A stretch of 64,000 nt of DNA from Palsa-504 sp963744575 (GTDB taxonomy: Bacteria; Actinomycetota; Actinomycetes; Streptosporangiales; Streptosporangiaceae): NCBI GenBank assembly GCA_963744575.1, contig CAVUUF010000015.1, positions 73,712-137,711 of the forward strand, written 5' to 3'. Both the position numbers and the translations under genes were made by a program. Below, piece after piece: positions 44,435-53,679 of the stretch (position 1 is the first letter of the stretch; each line of letters begins with the position of its first letter). The notes under the pieces are model-generated. The model worked only from the letters and a program-made list of their open reading frames with translations. It searched no databases and was not told the DNA's origin.

Positions 44435-45119
44435 AAGAGTTCCAGGATTGGCCGGGGCCGGAGAGCAGCAGGCAGAGGATGGCATCGGCAAACCAGTCCC
44501 GGAACCGGGCCGGGCTCCAGTGCCGGTCGCGGGTCAGGCGGCAGAACAGGGCGGGGTCCATCAGCGCCCACACGGTGTCGACAGCGGCGGCGTAGTCGAT
44601 GCCGTTGCGCAGCCGGGAACGGCAGCGCAGGCCGTCCACGATCCAGGCGGCCATCACCTGCCGCTGGGCCATCAGCTGCGCGGCCACCGCGGCGATATCC
44701 GCGTCCGCCCGGGCAGCTTCCAGGGCCACCAGCGTCAACCCGGCGGCCCGCCGCGCCGACTCGGCCAGCTGCCCGGCGCAGACGGCGGCGAACCCTGCAG
44801 CCCCGGCCGCGGACTCCGCCCGCCTGACCCACTCCCGTTCCAGCATCGGCACCGGCTCGTCATCCCCGGCGATCGCAACATCGATCACCGCTTTGAGCAG
44901 CTTTGCCTTGGTCCCGAAGACCAGCTCCACGGTGGGCAGCGCCACCCCGGCGTCGGCGGCCGCCGCGCGCATCGTGGTCCCGGCATAACCGCAGGCCATG
45001 AACCTACGGGCCGCGGCCGCGATGATCCGGGCCCGAGTGGCCCGGGCCTGCTGCTCGCGGCGCGGCGACCGGTAACGGCGGGCCCGCGTTCCGCCCCCGG
45101 CAGGGTGCTGGGAGGCCAT
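44403..45119 (-). CDS. TetR-family transcriptional regulator
   Basis: A 238-residue regulator with an Arg-rich start, then the TetR helix-turn-helix: RARIIAAAARRFMACGYAGTTMRAAAADAGVALPTVELVFGTKAKLLKAVIDVAI (about 30-85). The C-terminal ligand-binding region is helical. It is divergent from the VOC gene at 45163, and the 43-bp intergenic region contains an inverted repeat, so it probably represses that gene and itself. The last dozen residues overlap the VOC remnant. Confidence 0.88.
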   Translation of the reverse strand: MASQHPAGGGTRARRYRSPRREQQARATRARIIAAAARRFMACGYAGTTMRAAAADAGVALPTVELVFGTKAKLLKAVIDVAIAGDDEPVPMLEREWVRRAESAAGAAGFAAVCAGQLAESARRAAGLTLVALEAARADADIAAVAAQLMAQRQVMAAWIVDGLRCRSRLRNGIDYAAAVDTVWALMDPALFCRLTRDRHWSPARFRDWFADAILCLLLSGPGQSWNSYDQHPAGTVG

Positions 45120-45125
45120 ATTTGG

Positions 45126-45142
45126 CTATGATAGCACCATAG
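45126..45142. promoter_or_regulatory. Inverted repeat, likely TetR operator
   Basis: CTATGATAGCACCATAG: CTATG and CATAG arms around a 7-bp centre, lying between the divergent TetR and VOC starts. Its AT-richness in a GC-rich genome and its position suggest the operator or an overlapping promoter. Confidence 0.55.
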
Positions 45143-45162
45143 TTAAAAAGAGAGGGGCCATC

Positions 45163-45561
45163 ATGACTGAGCAGAACACCGTAGGCACTGGGGTGGAAGA
45201 CCGCGTGGCACGGCCGGGCGGGGTCTCCTACCTGCGGATTCCCGCACGTGATATCGCGGAGTCGGCAGAGTTCTACCGCGCCGTGTTTGGCTGGCGGCTG
45301 CGCGGCACCCCCGACGCACCCAGCTTCAGCGACAGCACCGGCCATGTGATCGGGCACTGGCGCACCGACCTGCCCGCAGCCGGCCAGGCCGGGGTACTGC
45401 CCTACATCTACGTCACCAGCCTCGACGACACCCTCCGCGCGGCGGCCGAGCACGGCGCCGAGATCGTCACCCCGCCCTACCCGGAAGGGAACCTCTCGGT
45501 GACCACCATCCGGGACCCCGCAGGCAACGTCATCGGCATCTGGCAGGCCGGGCCACGCTGA
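45163..45561 (+). CDS. VOC-family protein
   Basis: A 132-residue glyoxalase-like protein: GGVSYLRIPARDIAESAEFYRAVFGWRL, then LPYIYVTSLDDTLRAAAEHGAEIVTPPYPEGNLSVTTIRDPAGNVIGIWQAG. This is the pattern of actinobacterial VOC proteins sometimes called hydroxylase or 27-kDa-antigen-like. AGAGGGG precedes the ATG. Divergent from the TetR gene, its probable repressor. Substrate unknown. Confidence 0.85.
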   Translation: MTEQNTVGTGVEDRVARPGGVSYLRIPARDIAESAEFYRAVFGWRLRGTPDAPSFSDSTGHVIGHWRTDLPAAGQAGVLPYIYVTSLDDTLRAAAEHGAEIVTPPYPEGNLSVTTIRDPAGNVIGIWQAGPR

Positions 45562-45771
45562 ACCGGTTGGAGCAGCTCTCAGACGTCCCTGCTGATACGC
45601 CCCCGCACGCGGGCGGTCCCGGCTCCGTGCCCGCCAGCGGACAGATCCCGATAGGCATCCACAGTCATTCGCGCTCGAACCGGGTGATCTTCCCGGAACT
45701 GCCCCATCTTCCATGGAGAACATGTAAGCTGCGTATTAGCGCAGGTCAGACGGCCAGTCCAGGCCCGAGCG

Positions 45772-46026
45772 GTCGGTAAAGTCGATGAGATCCAGAACCT
45801 GAACCTGGCCACCAGCGCGGGCGCCGAAGCGTCCGACACGCTGAAATACTTCTCCGAACGGCTGCCCGCCACCTTCGCCTACGCGGCATCGGGCTGGACC
45901 GCGGAGCGCTCCTGGCCGGCCCCCGCGGCGGCCAGGTCGTCGGACGTTCACCCTGATCCCGACCAGCGCATTCCCGCCCGGCCAGGAATGGGTCACGCTC
46001 GTCGCGGCACTGAATCATTTGGCAGA
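45772..46026 (+). pseudogene. Remnant of a TniB-like transposition ATPase
   Basis: Without a start codon, the frame reads VGKVDEIQNLNLATSAGAEA, then SDTLKYFSERLPATFAYA. After a one-base shift it continues GLDRGALLAGPRGGQVVGR, and after another, TLIPTSAFPPGQEWVTLVAALNH. This is the Walker B and following part of TniB/IstB-type AAA ATPases in actinobacterial transposons. Walker A is absent and no transposase neighbour remains. Confidence 0.55.
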
Positions 46027-46224
46027 GGACACGAGTGCCAGTACATGCCAGCTGATCACCTGACGTGACCGGCAGCCAGGCTGCACACGCTCACGTAGCC
46101 GCCGATCGGCGTGATCCTGTCTGCTGATTGTCGCTGGGACGGTCTCTCGCATAACAAGCCAATCTGTGTGGCTCTGCTCGCGTGAACTGAAGCGACGGGT
46201 GCGGTACAGCGGTAGAGGGCCGGT

Positions 46225-47058
46225 TCATACAGCTTGCGCCGTGACCAGCCACGCCGCGCCGGGCATGACCACGCCACCTGGCGAGGCGTACGCCGCCAGG
46301 CGGTCCCGGACCTGTCCGGTCAGCTCGGCGGCTTGTGCTGGGCCGAGCCCGGCCAGCACCTCGGTGGCAGTCGGGGAAGCACGCTCGTACTCAAGCACGT
46401 CGTCCACGTCACGGCCGATGAGCATCGGCTCATCCGCCTTCGCGAACTCGATGCCGCCGAACCCCGCGCCCCTTAGCAACGCGCCTGCCCGGCCGGTATC
46501 GGCGAGGGAGAAAGCAGCACCCGGCCCAGGCATCTCGCGGAGGCCGAGGACAGCCGCGGCCTCGGCGAACCCGGTGGTAAAGACGGGGTTCTCCCCGCGG
46601 GTGCGCCAGCACAGGAACGCCAGCCTGCCGCCGTGCCGCAGCGCCCTCCTCAAGTTGGCGAACGCCGCCGCCGCGTCATCGAAGAACATGACACCGAAAC
46701 TGCTCAGCACCACATCGAAGCTCCCGGCCCCGAACGGGTGCACCTGAGCGTCAGCGACCTCGAACCTGACGTTAGCGACGCCAGCAGCAGCGGCGAGCCG
46801 GCGCGCTTCGGCTACCAGGATCTGGGACAGGTCCGCGCCCAGAGCGTGCCCGCTGCCGGTGGCGCGTGCGGCGAGGATGGTCATCTCACCGCAGCTGGGC
46901 CCGATGTCGAGAACGTTCTCCCCATCCTCGATCTGCGCGGCGGCCAGCAACCGCGCCCTCAGCCGGCCCAGCATCTGCTCATGCCGCTCACGCTGCTCGA
47001 TGAACTCCCGCCCGCTCGCCCCGTTCCAGTCCTCGGCCTGCTCCGCATTCACCGCCAC
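46225..47058 (-). CDS. Class I SAM-dependent methyltransferase
   Basis: A 277-residue methyltransferase: MNAEQAEDWNGASGREFIEQRERHEQML, then motif I VLDIGPSCGEMTILAARA, motif II GADLSQILVAEAR, FEVADAQVHPFGAGSFDVVLSSFGVMFFDDAAAA and a late C-terminal domain. This is the ubiE/COQ5-like arrangement seen in actinobacterial small-molecule methyltransferases. Starts GTG 47058 or 47052 are both possible; the frame extends further upstream without family sequence. Intact in a decayed region. Substrate unknown. Confidence 0.85.
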   Translation of the reverse strand: MAVNAEQAEDWNGASGREFIEQRERHEQMLGRLRARLLAAAQIEDGENVLDIGPSCGEMTILAARATGSGHALGADLSQILVAEARRLAAAAGVANVRFEVADAQVHPFGAGSFDVVLSSFGVMFFDDAAAAFANLRRALRHGGRLAFLCWRTRGENPVFTTGFAEAAAVLGLREMPGPGAAFSLADTGRAGALLRGAGFGGIEFAKADEPMLIGRDVDDVLEYERASPTATEVLAGLGPAQAAELTGQVRDRLAAYASPGGVVMPGAAWLVTAQAV

Positions 47059-47722
47059 GAACGACACGCTACATAGCCCGCATGGAGATCGTGACGGTCG
47101 CGGCGGCATGCCAGATCGGCGAGTTCTGCGCTCAGCCGCTCGTCTGATCGGCACAGCGACAGACCACCCCGAATCGGCGGGCTAGTCCGATCACCCTCTG
47201 TGACGGTGAGCAGTCTGAATCTGGCATCGGCGTCTGCATCCCGGAGGCTACCCGCGCCGCATCGCTGAGGAAAATGGCCCGTGACGAGGATCGGTACAGG
47301 ATCCTGAGCGTCACGTGACTTGATACTTGTGTTACGCGTCGTCCACTGTTGTTAGCGATTCGTTATTTGGTGATGTAGCAGCAGCGCTCCGTGAGCACGA
47401 TTCGGCAACGCTTGATGAGCACTGCTGTTACCTTCTCCGCCCTGGCTGCGTCCTGGTCGGCGGTCACTGCGACCTGCGCAGTCTCGGCATCACGGACTGC
47501 CCGGTGACGGCTATGACGGTCATGCGTGTGACGGACGGGATATTACCGCGTGCGATATCCGCCTTATTGAACAATCGCTGCCAACTGGTGGCGATAATAC
47601 TATTCATACTGAGCGCTGATTTGGATGTTCTGCGCGGGCTGATACTGGCGCGGCTCATCCGCGCTTGCGTTTGTCACCGGTCGACAGTGGCGACCAAGGC
47701 GGCGATGTCACGGGCGGTGAGC
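47059..47722. other. About 660 bp without a recognised gene
   Basis: Both strands carry open frames with no family features. The base composition is more AT-rich than the neighbours in 47330-47680. Nothing further can be supported. Confidence 0.5.
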
Positions 47723-48520
47723 TCAGGTTCCTCGGCGGGGGGGAGTGGCCGCCGCGGGGCTCACGGTCCAGCGGTGGATGTCATACAGGCGTTCGGCCCA
47801 TTCCCTGGGCAGCTTGCCTTCGGGGATGAGCATGTGCGGGAAGACCGCGACCGCGGTCGGCACCTGGACGATGTCATCTGGGCCGAGCTGCGGCTCGCCT
47901 GCCAGCGACGGTTGTCGTAGTAGTCGCGCATCGAGGAGGTGATGGTGGAGCTCACCCAGTACAGGGTGACGGCCGTGAGCAGGAAATCCTTGGAAATCCG
48001 GGATTCCAGGCCGCCGTGGCAGTCGCTCCGGGACCGCCATTTCTCCAACATCCAGGCGGCTAGCCTGGCAGGGGAGTCGATGAGCGCGTAGCCGAGGGGG
48101 ATCACCAGGTCGAACGCTGGGCCGTCGATGCCGTACCCGGCCGGGTCGGTCAGCAGCGGGACCAGAGGCAGCAGCTCGGCGAAGCAGTTCGGCCAGCCAT
48201 GGCCAAGGATCAGCGGTATCCCAGCGCCGGGCCGCGCCCGCTAGTGCACGAAATGCACCACCGCCTCGCCGACCCGCGCCCGGTAGCGGGAGAAGCCGTT
48301 CAGGTACTGCTCGGCTGCCTGCCAGTCGAAGCCCTCGGCCCAGTAGCCCAGCAGCCCGGCTAGCCAGTCCCGGTCGGTGCCCTGCGCCCACGGCTCGCCA
48401 GCCACCGGCTCGGGCAGCCGGGTGTTGCGGATCGAGGCCCCGCAGGTCATCCAGCACCGCGGTATCGACGTGGATGGCGAACGGCCCGGCATGGAAGGTT
48501 GAAGGCTCACCGGCGGGCAA
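47723..48520 (-). pseudogene. Epoxide hydrolase (alpha/beta-hydrolase), frameshifted
   Basis: Three frames together rebuild an epoxide hydrolase. The N-terminal lid reads RNTRLPEPVAGEPWAQGTDRDWLAGLLGYWAEGFDWQAAEQYLNGF, then HFVH and a stop. In another frame IPLILGHGWPNCFAELLPLVPLLTDPAGYGIDGPAFDLVIPLGY follows, then SRISKDFLLTAVTLYWVSSTITSSMRDYY. A final shift near 47920 gives VPTAVAVFPHMLIPEGKLPREWAERLYDIHRW. The middle portion with the nucleophile Asp is missing, so this is a real deletion and not only a sequencing slip. Confidence 0.75.
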
Positions 48521-48536
48521 GGTGCCTATCCTCCCG

Positions 48537-48956
48537 TCACGGCCAGCTCCGGTGGCTGAGCACGAGCCGGTAGCCGTCGGGGTCGGCGATGGTGACGGCC
48601 CACTGGTCCCAGTAGCGGCTTCGCGCGGGGGACGAGCTGCCCGCCCGCGCCAGCCAGGCGTGCGATGAGCTGGTGGCCGGCGGGCTGGCCGAGGTAAAGG
48701 ACCAGCAGGTCTTCTTCGGTTAGCGCGGGCGGGTCTGGCCGTCTGGGTCGCTGACAAGCTCTAAGTGCCAGGCGGCGCCGGGCCAGCCGAGTATGACTAG
48801 CTCATGCTCACCCTCTGCCTGGGGCTGGATTCGTTCCAGCACCTGCAGGCCTAGGCCGCTGACCCAGAACCGCTCGGTCCGGGCCAGGTCGCGGCTGGGC
48901 GGGGCGACCCGCAGGTGGCTGGCTGCCAGCGGGGGCGGATCGCCAGCGGCGTACAT
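48537..48956 (-). pseudogene. VOC-family protein, frameshifted
   Basis: Frame 1 gives HLRVAPPSRDLARTERFWVSGLGLQVLERI to LELVSDPDGQTRPR and stops at 48720. One base over, ALTEEDLLVLYLGQPAGHQLIARLAGAGG continues, and after another shift YWDQWAVTIADPDGYRLVLSHRSW. Together they form a complete VOC protein. Two single-base lesions are needed, so either decay or a run of indel errors. Confidence 0.75.
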
Positions 48957-49031
48957 GCGTCCTCCACAAGGCCCGGCCAGGCGGCGCCGAGCGCTGCCAG
49001 CGCCTGTTCAGCCTTCCGCAATAACCGGGTG

Positions 49032-49532
49032 CTAGTCGTCGAGGCCGTGGGGTGGCCCGAGCACGGTGTTCCCGGCCTGCTCCGTGACGTGGCGGACCGC
49101 ATCTTGTGTTGGCTGCCTGCCCTCGGGCACCGGCTTGGTCAGGTCCCAGCCAGCCGCCCGAAAGATGGCCTCCTGGTGTCCCGCCGGGGTGCACAGCACC
49201 AGCGCCCGGGAGGCGATGTCGCAGCGGACCGCGTGCGGGATGTTGCGGGGCAGGAACGCGATCCCGCCGGGCCGCAACTGGTGGCGGTCCTCGCCGACCC
49301 AGACGGTCATCTGCCCGTCCAGCAGCAGGAACGCCTCGTCGTCGTGGTGGTGGATGTGCACCGGGGAGGCGTCGCCGCGGCGGGAATGGGCGTCGATGAC
49401 GGTGAGCTGGCCGCCGGTGATCGCGGCGTCGAGGATGACCGCGAGCTCGGCGCCGCCGGTGTAGGCGAGCCGCTGGTGCTCGGTGGCCTGGCGGATGTAG
49501 GGCTGCAGCAGCGAAGCGCTGGGCACTGACAT
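49032..49532 (-). CDS. Cupin-domain protein (quercetin-dioxygenase-like)
   Basis: A 166-residue cupin: GELAVILDAA-like first strand, then VHIHHHDDEAFLLLDGQMTVWVG (metal-binding HxH...E) and GGIAFLPRNIPHAVR (second motif with His). This matches actinobacterial quercetin 2,3-dioxygenase-like single-domain cupins. The frame is intact. It lies 72 bp downstream of the YceI-like gene on the same strand. Actual substrate unknown. Confidence 0.85.
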   Translation of the reverse strand: MSVPSASLLQPYIRQATEHQRLAYTGGAELAVILDAAITGGQLTVIDAHSRRGDASPVHIHHHDDEAFLLLDGQMTVWVGEDRHQLRPGGIAFLPRNIPHAVRCDIASRALVLCTPAGHQEAIFRAAGWDLTKPVPEGRQPTQDAVRHVTEQAGNTVLGPPHGLDD

Positions 49533-49604
49533 GTGAACCTCCGTATGAGATGTAATCCGTGTAACAATGTAATGAAGTGCGCTGGGACTGTGTGGCCTTG
49601 GCGG

Positions 49605-50142
49605 CTACCGGGGTTCGGCCACGGCGGTCACCGCGATGTCCAGGTGGCGGGCGGCCATGCCCTTCGCCGCGGTCACGCCGAAGGCGTACCGGTCGATGCG
49701 GGTGGTGGCGGGCCCGGAACCTGGATCCGGCTGGCTCGACGGAGCTGATCGCCAGCGTCACCGGGCTGGTCACCTGACGGACGGCCAGCTCGCCGGCCAG
49801 CATCCAGCGGTCCTGGTCGTGGCCGAGGGCTCCGGCGCGGAAGGTGATGTCCGGGTACTGGTCCGCGTGCAGGAAACGGGGCGAGCGGACGTCCCGGTCC
49901 CGGGCGCGGTTCCCGCTGCTGAAGGAGGCCGCGCTGATGGTGGCGGTCACCGCGGCATGCGGGACCGCTGGGTCGATGCTGATCTCCCCGCTGGTAATGG
50001 CCATGGTCCCGGTCACCGTGCCCAGCCCGAACAGGTGCCGGGTCCGGAAGGTCACCACTGAAGTTCCGGGGTCGAGGCGGTACCGGCCTGCCGCCGGGAC
50101 GCGAAGGCTTGCCTGCGATGTTGCGAGACTGGCGTGAGTCAT
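49605..50142 (-). pseudogene. YceI-family lipid-binding protein, late frameshift
   Basis: From ATG 50140-50142 the frame reads VPAAGRYRLDPGTSVVTFRTRHLFGLGTVTGTMAITSGEISIDP, NRARDRDVRSPRFLHADQYPDITFRAG and VTSPVTLAISSVEP, the YceI beta-barrel. Near 49715 one base is missing; one frame over, ATTRIDRYAFGVTAAKGMAARHLDIAVTAVAEPR ends the protein at TAG 49605. Only this one base separates it from an intact gene of about 179 residues. YceI proteins bind isoprenoid-type lipids. Confidence 0.8.
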
Positions 50143-50144
50143 GA

Positions 50145-51499
50145 CTACCTCTCTGTCGGTTTGTCGGATGGGTGCGGCACAAGGCCGCATGACGGGTTAG
50201 CACGGCTGGCCGCGGGCCGGGGCCAGGCTGTCGCTGGGCCTGCGACGCTCCGCCGCTGGCCATGCGCAAGCCCGTTCCGCGTGTGCTGCCCGGGCGGCGT
50301 GAGCGCTCCGGATGCGGCGCGGCGCAAACCGGGCCGGCGCGGAGCGATGATCGCGGCGGCGCAGATCCCGGCCGCGCCGCACGCAGCCCACAGCACAGCG
50401 GGGTTCAGGTTGTACAGGGCGGTGCCGGCCAGCGGGGCCAGCAGCAGCGCCAGGCCGTAACAGAAGCTGCGGGCGCCGGCGTAGCGGCCGGTCATGCCGG
50501 GCGGGGCGAGGCGGGTGGTGTAGACGGCGGCGACCGGCCACTGGGCCAGCTCCCCCAGCGACCAGGCCGCCACCGCGACGGCAAGCAGGACCGCGCTGTC
50601 GGCGAGGGGCCAGCAGCGTGAACCCGGCCCCGATGATCACGCTGGCGGCGCCGATCACCGGCTCTGGCCGCCACCGGCCGGTCAGCCGGGTGGCCGGAAG
50701 CTGCAGCGCCATGACCAGGGCGGAGTTCAGGGCGAGCAGCAGCCCGTAGACGCTGGTTGGCAGGCCCTGGCGGTGCACCCACAGCGGCAGGGTGGCCTGG
50801 GCCTGGAACAACACCAGATTGACCAGCACGGTCACCGCCAGCACGCGAGCCAGCCGCCGGTCGCCGAACGCGCGGCTGCGCGGCGCGGCGGGCTGCGAAG
50901 GCACGGTGACGGACCCTGAGGGATATGCGGCAGGGCGCGCCAGGCCAAGATCGCCCAGCACAGCGAGGTGGCGGCATCAGCGGCGAACAGGGCCAGGAAG
51001 CTGTGCTCGGCCGCCAGCCCGCCGATCGCGGGCCCGGCTGTGGCGCCGGCGCCGAGCTGGTAGACACTGAACGCCCGTACCCGCCCCGGGGCCGGGACGG
51101 CCGCTGCCAGGATCGCGCTGGTCGCCGGCCGGTACAGCTGCGACACCAGGCCGGTCAGCGCGGCCGTGGCCATAGTCAGGGCCGGCCCCCGCGCTGCGGC
51201 CAAAGCCAGGGTGGCTGCGGCTGAGCCGGCCATCGACCCCGCCGTGACAACCCGCGGGCCGAACCGGTCGGTGAGCAGCCGCCGGCCGGCCCGGCCGCTA
51301 TCTTCCCGGCCGCGTACGCGCTCACCGCACCCGCCGCCAGCTCGGCGCTGTACCCGCGGTGGAGAAGGTAGAGCATCAGGAACGGGACCACGAAGCTGCC
51401 GAAATTGTTGATGAACGAGCCGCCGGCCAGCACCCACACCACCCGAGGCAGCCCGGCCATCTCCGGGTGGGCTGTCTCGGCGGCCTGTGTGGGCGCCAT
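50145..51499 (-). pseudogene. MFS transporter, frameshifted at three places
   Basis: Frame pieces in order: VVWVLAGGSFINNFGSFVVPFLMLYLLHRGY to about 51290; LLTDRFGPRVVTAGSMAGSAAATLALAAARGP with LTGLVSQLYRPATSAILAAAVP to about 50930; LARVLAVTVLVNLVLFQAQATLPLWVHRQGLPTSVYGLLLALN to about 50605; then AAWSLGELAQWPVAAVYTTRLAPPGMTGRYAG to the end. Together they make a 12-helix MFS drug-transporter-like protein (MdtH-like). Each join needs one base. It starts divergently from the operator box at 51565. Confidence 0.8.
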
Positions 51500-51564
51500 G
51501 GGCTCCTCGCGAGGTATCTCGGCGCCGAGCTGATTAACTCGGGCGCATGGCCTGGGTACCTTAC

Positions 51565-51581
51565 TTGCCTAAGTTAAGTAA
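51565..51581. promoter_or_regulatory. MarR-type operator box 1
   Basis: TTGCCTAAGTTAAGTAA, an imperfect TTACCT-N5-AGGTAA inverted repeat like the boxes at 52992 and 53997. It lies between the MFS remnant (leftward) and the small genes at 51605-51930 (rightward) and is followed by the same leader, GGGGGAGATCTCATGACCAG, that follows box 5. Confidence 0.7.
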
Positions 51582-51670
51582 CCGGCTCGTCCGGGGGAGA
51601 TCTCATGACCAGCACCCGCGCACCGTGGCAGATGCCAGGCACACAACGATCACGAACGGGAGTAACGATC

Positions 51671-51811
51671 ATGAACAGCTGGACATCGGCAGAATGGGAC
51701 GCGGTTGCAGAACGTTCCCTGACACACGACCCGGCGCGGCCCGCACCCGTCCCCGCACCCGCGGTCACAGCCGGTCTGGCCAGCGCGCTGGCCCTGGCCG
51801 GTGCGGCATGA
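51671..51811 (+). CDS. Small protein of 46 residues, unrecognised
   Basis: The ATG at 51671 follows GGGAGTAACGATC, a plausible ribosome site, and encodes MNSWTSAEWDAVAERSLTHD, then an Ala/Pro-rich tail ending LALAGAA. An upstream in-frame ATG (51605, MTSTRAP...) belongs to the repeated leader of this regulon. The stop overlaps the next ATG (ATGA). It is under MarR-like operator box 1. No family recognised. Confidence 0.45.
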   Translation: MNSWTSAEWDAVAERSLTHDPARPAPVPAPAVTAGLASALALAGAA

Positions 51812-51930
51812 GCCGGCAAACGCAAATACAGACCAGGCCGCGGCCACGCCCGGCGCCGGAGCCTCCGGCTGACGCGCCGACCGTCAGCGTCGGTATCGCG
51901 CGAACCTGGTTCGCGGACACGGATTCCTGA
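51808..51930 (+). CDS. Small protein of 40 residues, unrecognised
   Basis: Its ATG overlaps the preceding stop as ATGA. It encodes MSRQTQIQTRPRPRPAPEPP, then ADAPTVSVGIARTWFADTDS and a TGA. It is Arg/Pro-rich at first and acidic at the end. The coupling suggests real translation; no family is recognised. Confidence 0.4.
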   Translation: MSRQTQIQTRPRPRPAPEPPADAPTVSVGIARTWFADTDS

Positions 51931-51991
51931 CCGCTGGCCGTCGTGCCACGCCCGCCACTGTGCGGGCCGGCGCGGTGGGGAACGATCAGCA

Positions 51992-52126
51992 ACCGAGATC
52001 TTCAAGGTCACCCCGGAGATCGCGGAGTACCAGCAGCGCTTTTCCCGGCTGATCAGCCACCGCGTCCCCTTCTGCGACGCCGGCCGGGCATTCCAGCTCG
52101 CGCTCACCCCCGGCGCCGCCGAGAAG
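51992..52126 (+). repeat. Duplicated dehydrogenase C-terminus, left copy
   Basis: One frame reads EIFKVTPEIAEYQQRFSRLI, then SHRVPFCDAGRAFQLALTPGAAEK. This resembles the C-terminal end of a zinc-dependent alcohol dehydrogenase (LITHRxPLxDAxxAFELA pattern). The rest of that gene is absent. A diverged copy lies at 56422-56554. The following 300 bp to the MarR gene hold no supportable gene. Confidence 0.65.
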
Positions 52127-52444
52127 TTTGCCGCTGCACCAGGCAGCCTGGCGACCCCTACCTGGTCGGCGCCCGCAGCTGGCTCGCCTGCACTCTGCCC
52201 AGGGGGCACCCCGGCCGCCACCGGCCGAGGAAGGACGGGCTCCCGCATGCCAGGCAACCCGGAAGACAGCGATGCAGACGACGCCACGCGCATCTCCCGC
52301 CGCTTCCCTCGCGTCCCTGCGTAGGGCAGCATCGATAACGCCCGGGGCGTCGCCCGCCCGTTACCCAACGGGGCCGGGAAGCGATGCTGGGCCGGCGGGG
52401 AACCAGGGCGGCGGGTGCATGGCTGGCTTGGCGGGTGCCGGTGG

Positions 52445-52981
52445 TCAGCGTGCTGGCGGGCCGGGTTCGTCGGCGGCGGAGTAAGCGAGGAAGTCATCGA
52501 CCATGCGGTGCAGCAGCGTGGCGAGCTGGTGCAGTTCCTCCGGGGGCCAGTGCGCCAGGGCGGCCTGCATGCCGCCGGTGCCCGCCTCGCGGATGCGGTC
52601 CGATGCCGCCTTTCCCGCGGGGGTGAGCTCGATGAGCTGGGCGCGGCGGTCGTCCGGGTCCGGCACGCGGTCCGCGTAGCCGCCCTGCTGCAGCCGCTGC
52701 ACCTGCCGGGTGACGTGCGGCGCCTCCACCGACAGCCGGGCGGCCAGCTCGCCGGGGCGGACCGGCCCGGCCTCGGCGAGCTGCTGCAGGACCATCACGG
52801 CGGCCCGGTCCAGCGGCACCGCGGCCACGGTCCGGACCAGGTCATGGCGGCGGTTCCGGGTGATCAGGTAGCCGATCCGGGTGATCGCCCGCAGGATCTC
52901 GGCGGCATCGGCCCCGGTCTCGGCGGCATCGGCGGAGGCCGGGGCGGCGGGTTCTAGCTGGGTTTCAGGCATGTGACCCAT
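52445..52981 (-). CDS. MarR-family transcriptional regulator
   Basis: A 178-residue winged-helix regulator: AEILRAITRIGYLITRNRRHDLVRTVAAVPLDRAAVMVLQQLAEAGPVRPGELAARLSVEAPHVTRQVQRLQQGGYADRVPDPDDRRAQLIELTPAGKAA. The DNA-binding wing DPDDRRA is intact. Box 2 (52992) lies immediately upstream and is a perfect inverted repeat, so it probably represses itself and the genes to its right. The other boxes fit a local regulon of exporters and small membrane proteins. Confidence 0.9.
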   Translation of the reverse strand: MGHMPETQLEPAAPASADAAETGADAAEILRAITRIGYLITRNRRHDLVRTVAAVPLDRAAVMVLQQLAEAGPVRPGELAARLSVEAPHVTRQVQRLQQGGYADRVPDPDDRRAQLIELTPAGKAASDRIREAGTGGMQAALAHWPPEELHQLATLLHRMVDDFLAYSAADEPGPPAR

Positions 52982-52991
52982 CCTACATTAC

Positions 52992-53058
52992 TTACCTGAG
53001 TTAGGTAACTTGACAGGCAGAGGCAAAGCCTGTTACTTTGCTTACCTAAGTTAAGTAA
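52992..53058. promoter_or_regulatory. MarR-type operator boxes 2 and 3 in the divergent promoter
   Basis: Box 2, TTACCTGAGTTAGGTAA (52992-53008), is a perfect inverted repeat. Box 3, TTACCTAAGTTAAGTAA (53042-53058), starts exactly 50 bp later. They lie between the MarR gene and the small membrane protein gene. The same pair with the same 50-bp spacing recurs at 53947-54013. Confidence 0.75.
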
Positions 53059-53129
53059 TCTATTCGTCTCCGGGGAGATCTCGTGACAAGCACCACGGCC
53101 CCGGCCCGCACCCCGGAAGGAAGAACATC

Positions 53130-53432
53130 ATGTCCGCACTGCCCACCCGCACGCCGGTCACCCCAGCCCGCCCCCAGCCCGCCCCGCCCGCAGCTCCCCG
53201 ATCCGGAAGGAAGAACGTCGTGTCCGCCCTGCTCAACCGCAAGCCGGTGCTCTGGTGCCTGTTCCTGTTCAACGCCGCCGTCGCCATCGCGGTCGGCGCC
53301 GCCGGCAGCCACCTCCACGTCCACGGCCACACCCTGCACGGCTCCCAGCAGGCCACGACCGCCGTCGGCATGGGCGTCGTCGCGCTCGGGGCAGGCGCCG
53401 CCCTGTTCCTGCGCCGCCCCAGGCGGGCCTGA
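53130..53432 (+). CDS. Small membrane protein with a duplicated leader
   Basis: A frame of 100 residues. The first 30 (MSALPTRTPVTPARPQPAPP...) are repeated at the start of the 55711 gene, and each copy follows GGAAGGAAGAAC. A second GGAAGGAAGAACGTC precedes an in-frame GTG at 53220 giving SALLNRKPVLWCLFLFNAAVAIAVGAAGSHLHVHGHTLHGSQQATTAVGMGVVALGAGAALFLRRP, with two hydrophobic helices and a His-rich loop. Thus the real start may be 53220 (70 residues), with a duplicated ribosome site upstream. It is first in line after boxes 2 and 3. Function unknown. Confidence 0.6.
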   Translation: MSALPTRTPVTPARPQPAPPAAPRSGRKNVVSALLNRKPVLWCLFLFNAAVAIAVGAAGSHLHVHGHTLHGSQQATTAVGMGVVALGAGAALFLRRPRRA

Positions 53433-53679
53433 CCGGCCTGCCCTCGCCCCCCGGCCCGCACCGCCATCGCCGGGGACACCGCGACAGGCTGACCATCACC
53501 ACGACACCCCGCCCCGAACCCCGCCCGGCACACACCCGGCGGGGTTTCCGGCACCTCACCCCGCTCGCGGACCATGACCTGCCCGGACCAGGCATGCGCG
53601 CAGCGTACTTTGCTTCCCGGCCCTGGTCAGTAACCAGATCCCGGCGCCCTGCGGGCGTGACGTGTCCGGGCCTGACGTG

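Noticed and set aside
45772..46026. Considered as evidence of an intact Tn7/Tn5053-like transposon
   Set aside because: Only a frameshifted piece of the ATPase is present; no TniA-type transposase or ends are visible.
51547..53060. MarR region considered as a RiPP cluster with the small ORFs as precursors
   Set aside because: No modifying enzyme is adjacent and the peptides lack Cys/Ser/Thr-rich cores typical of precursors.
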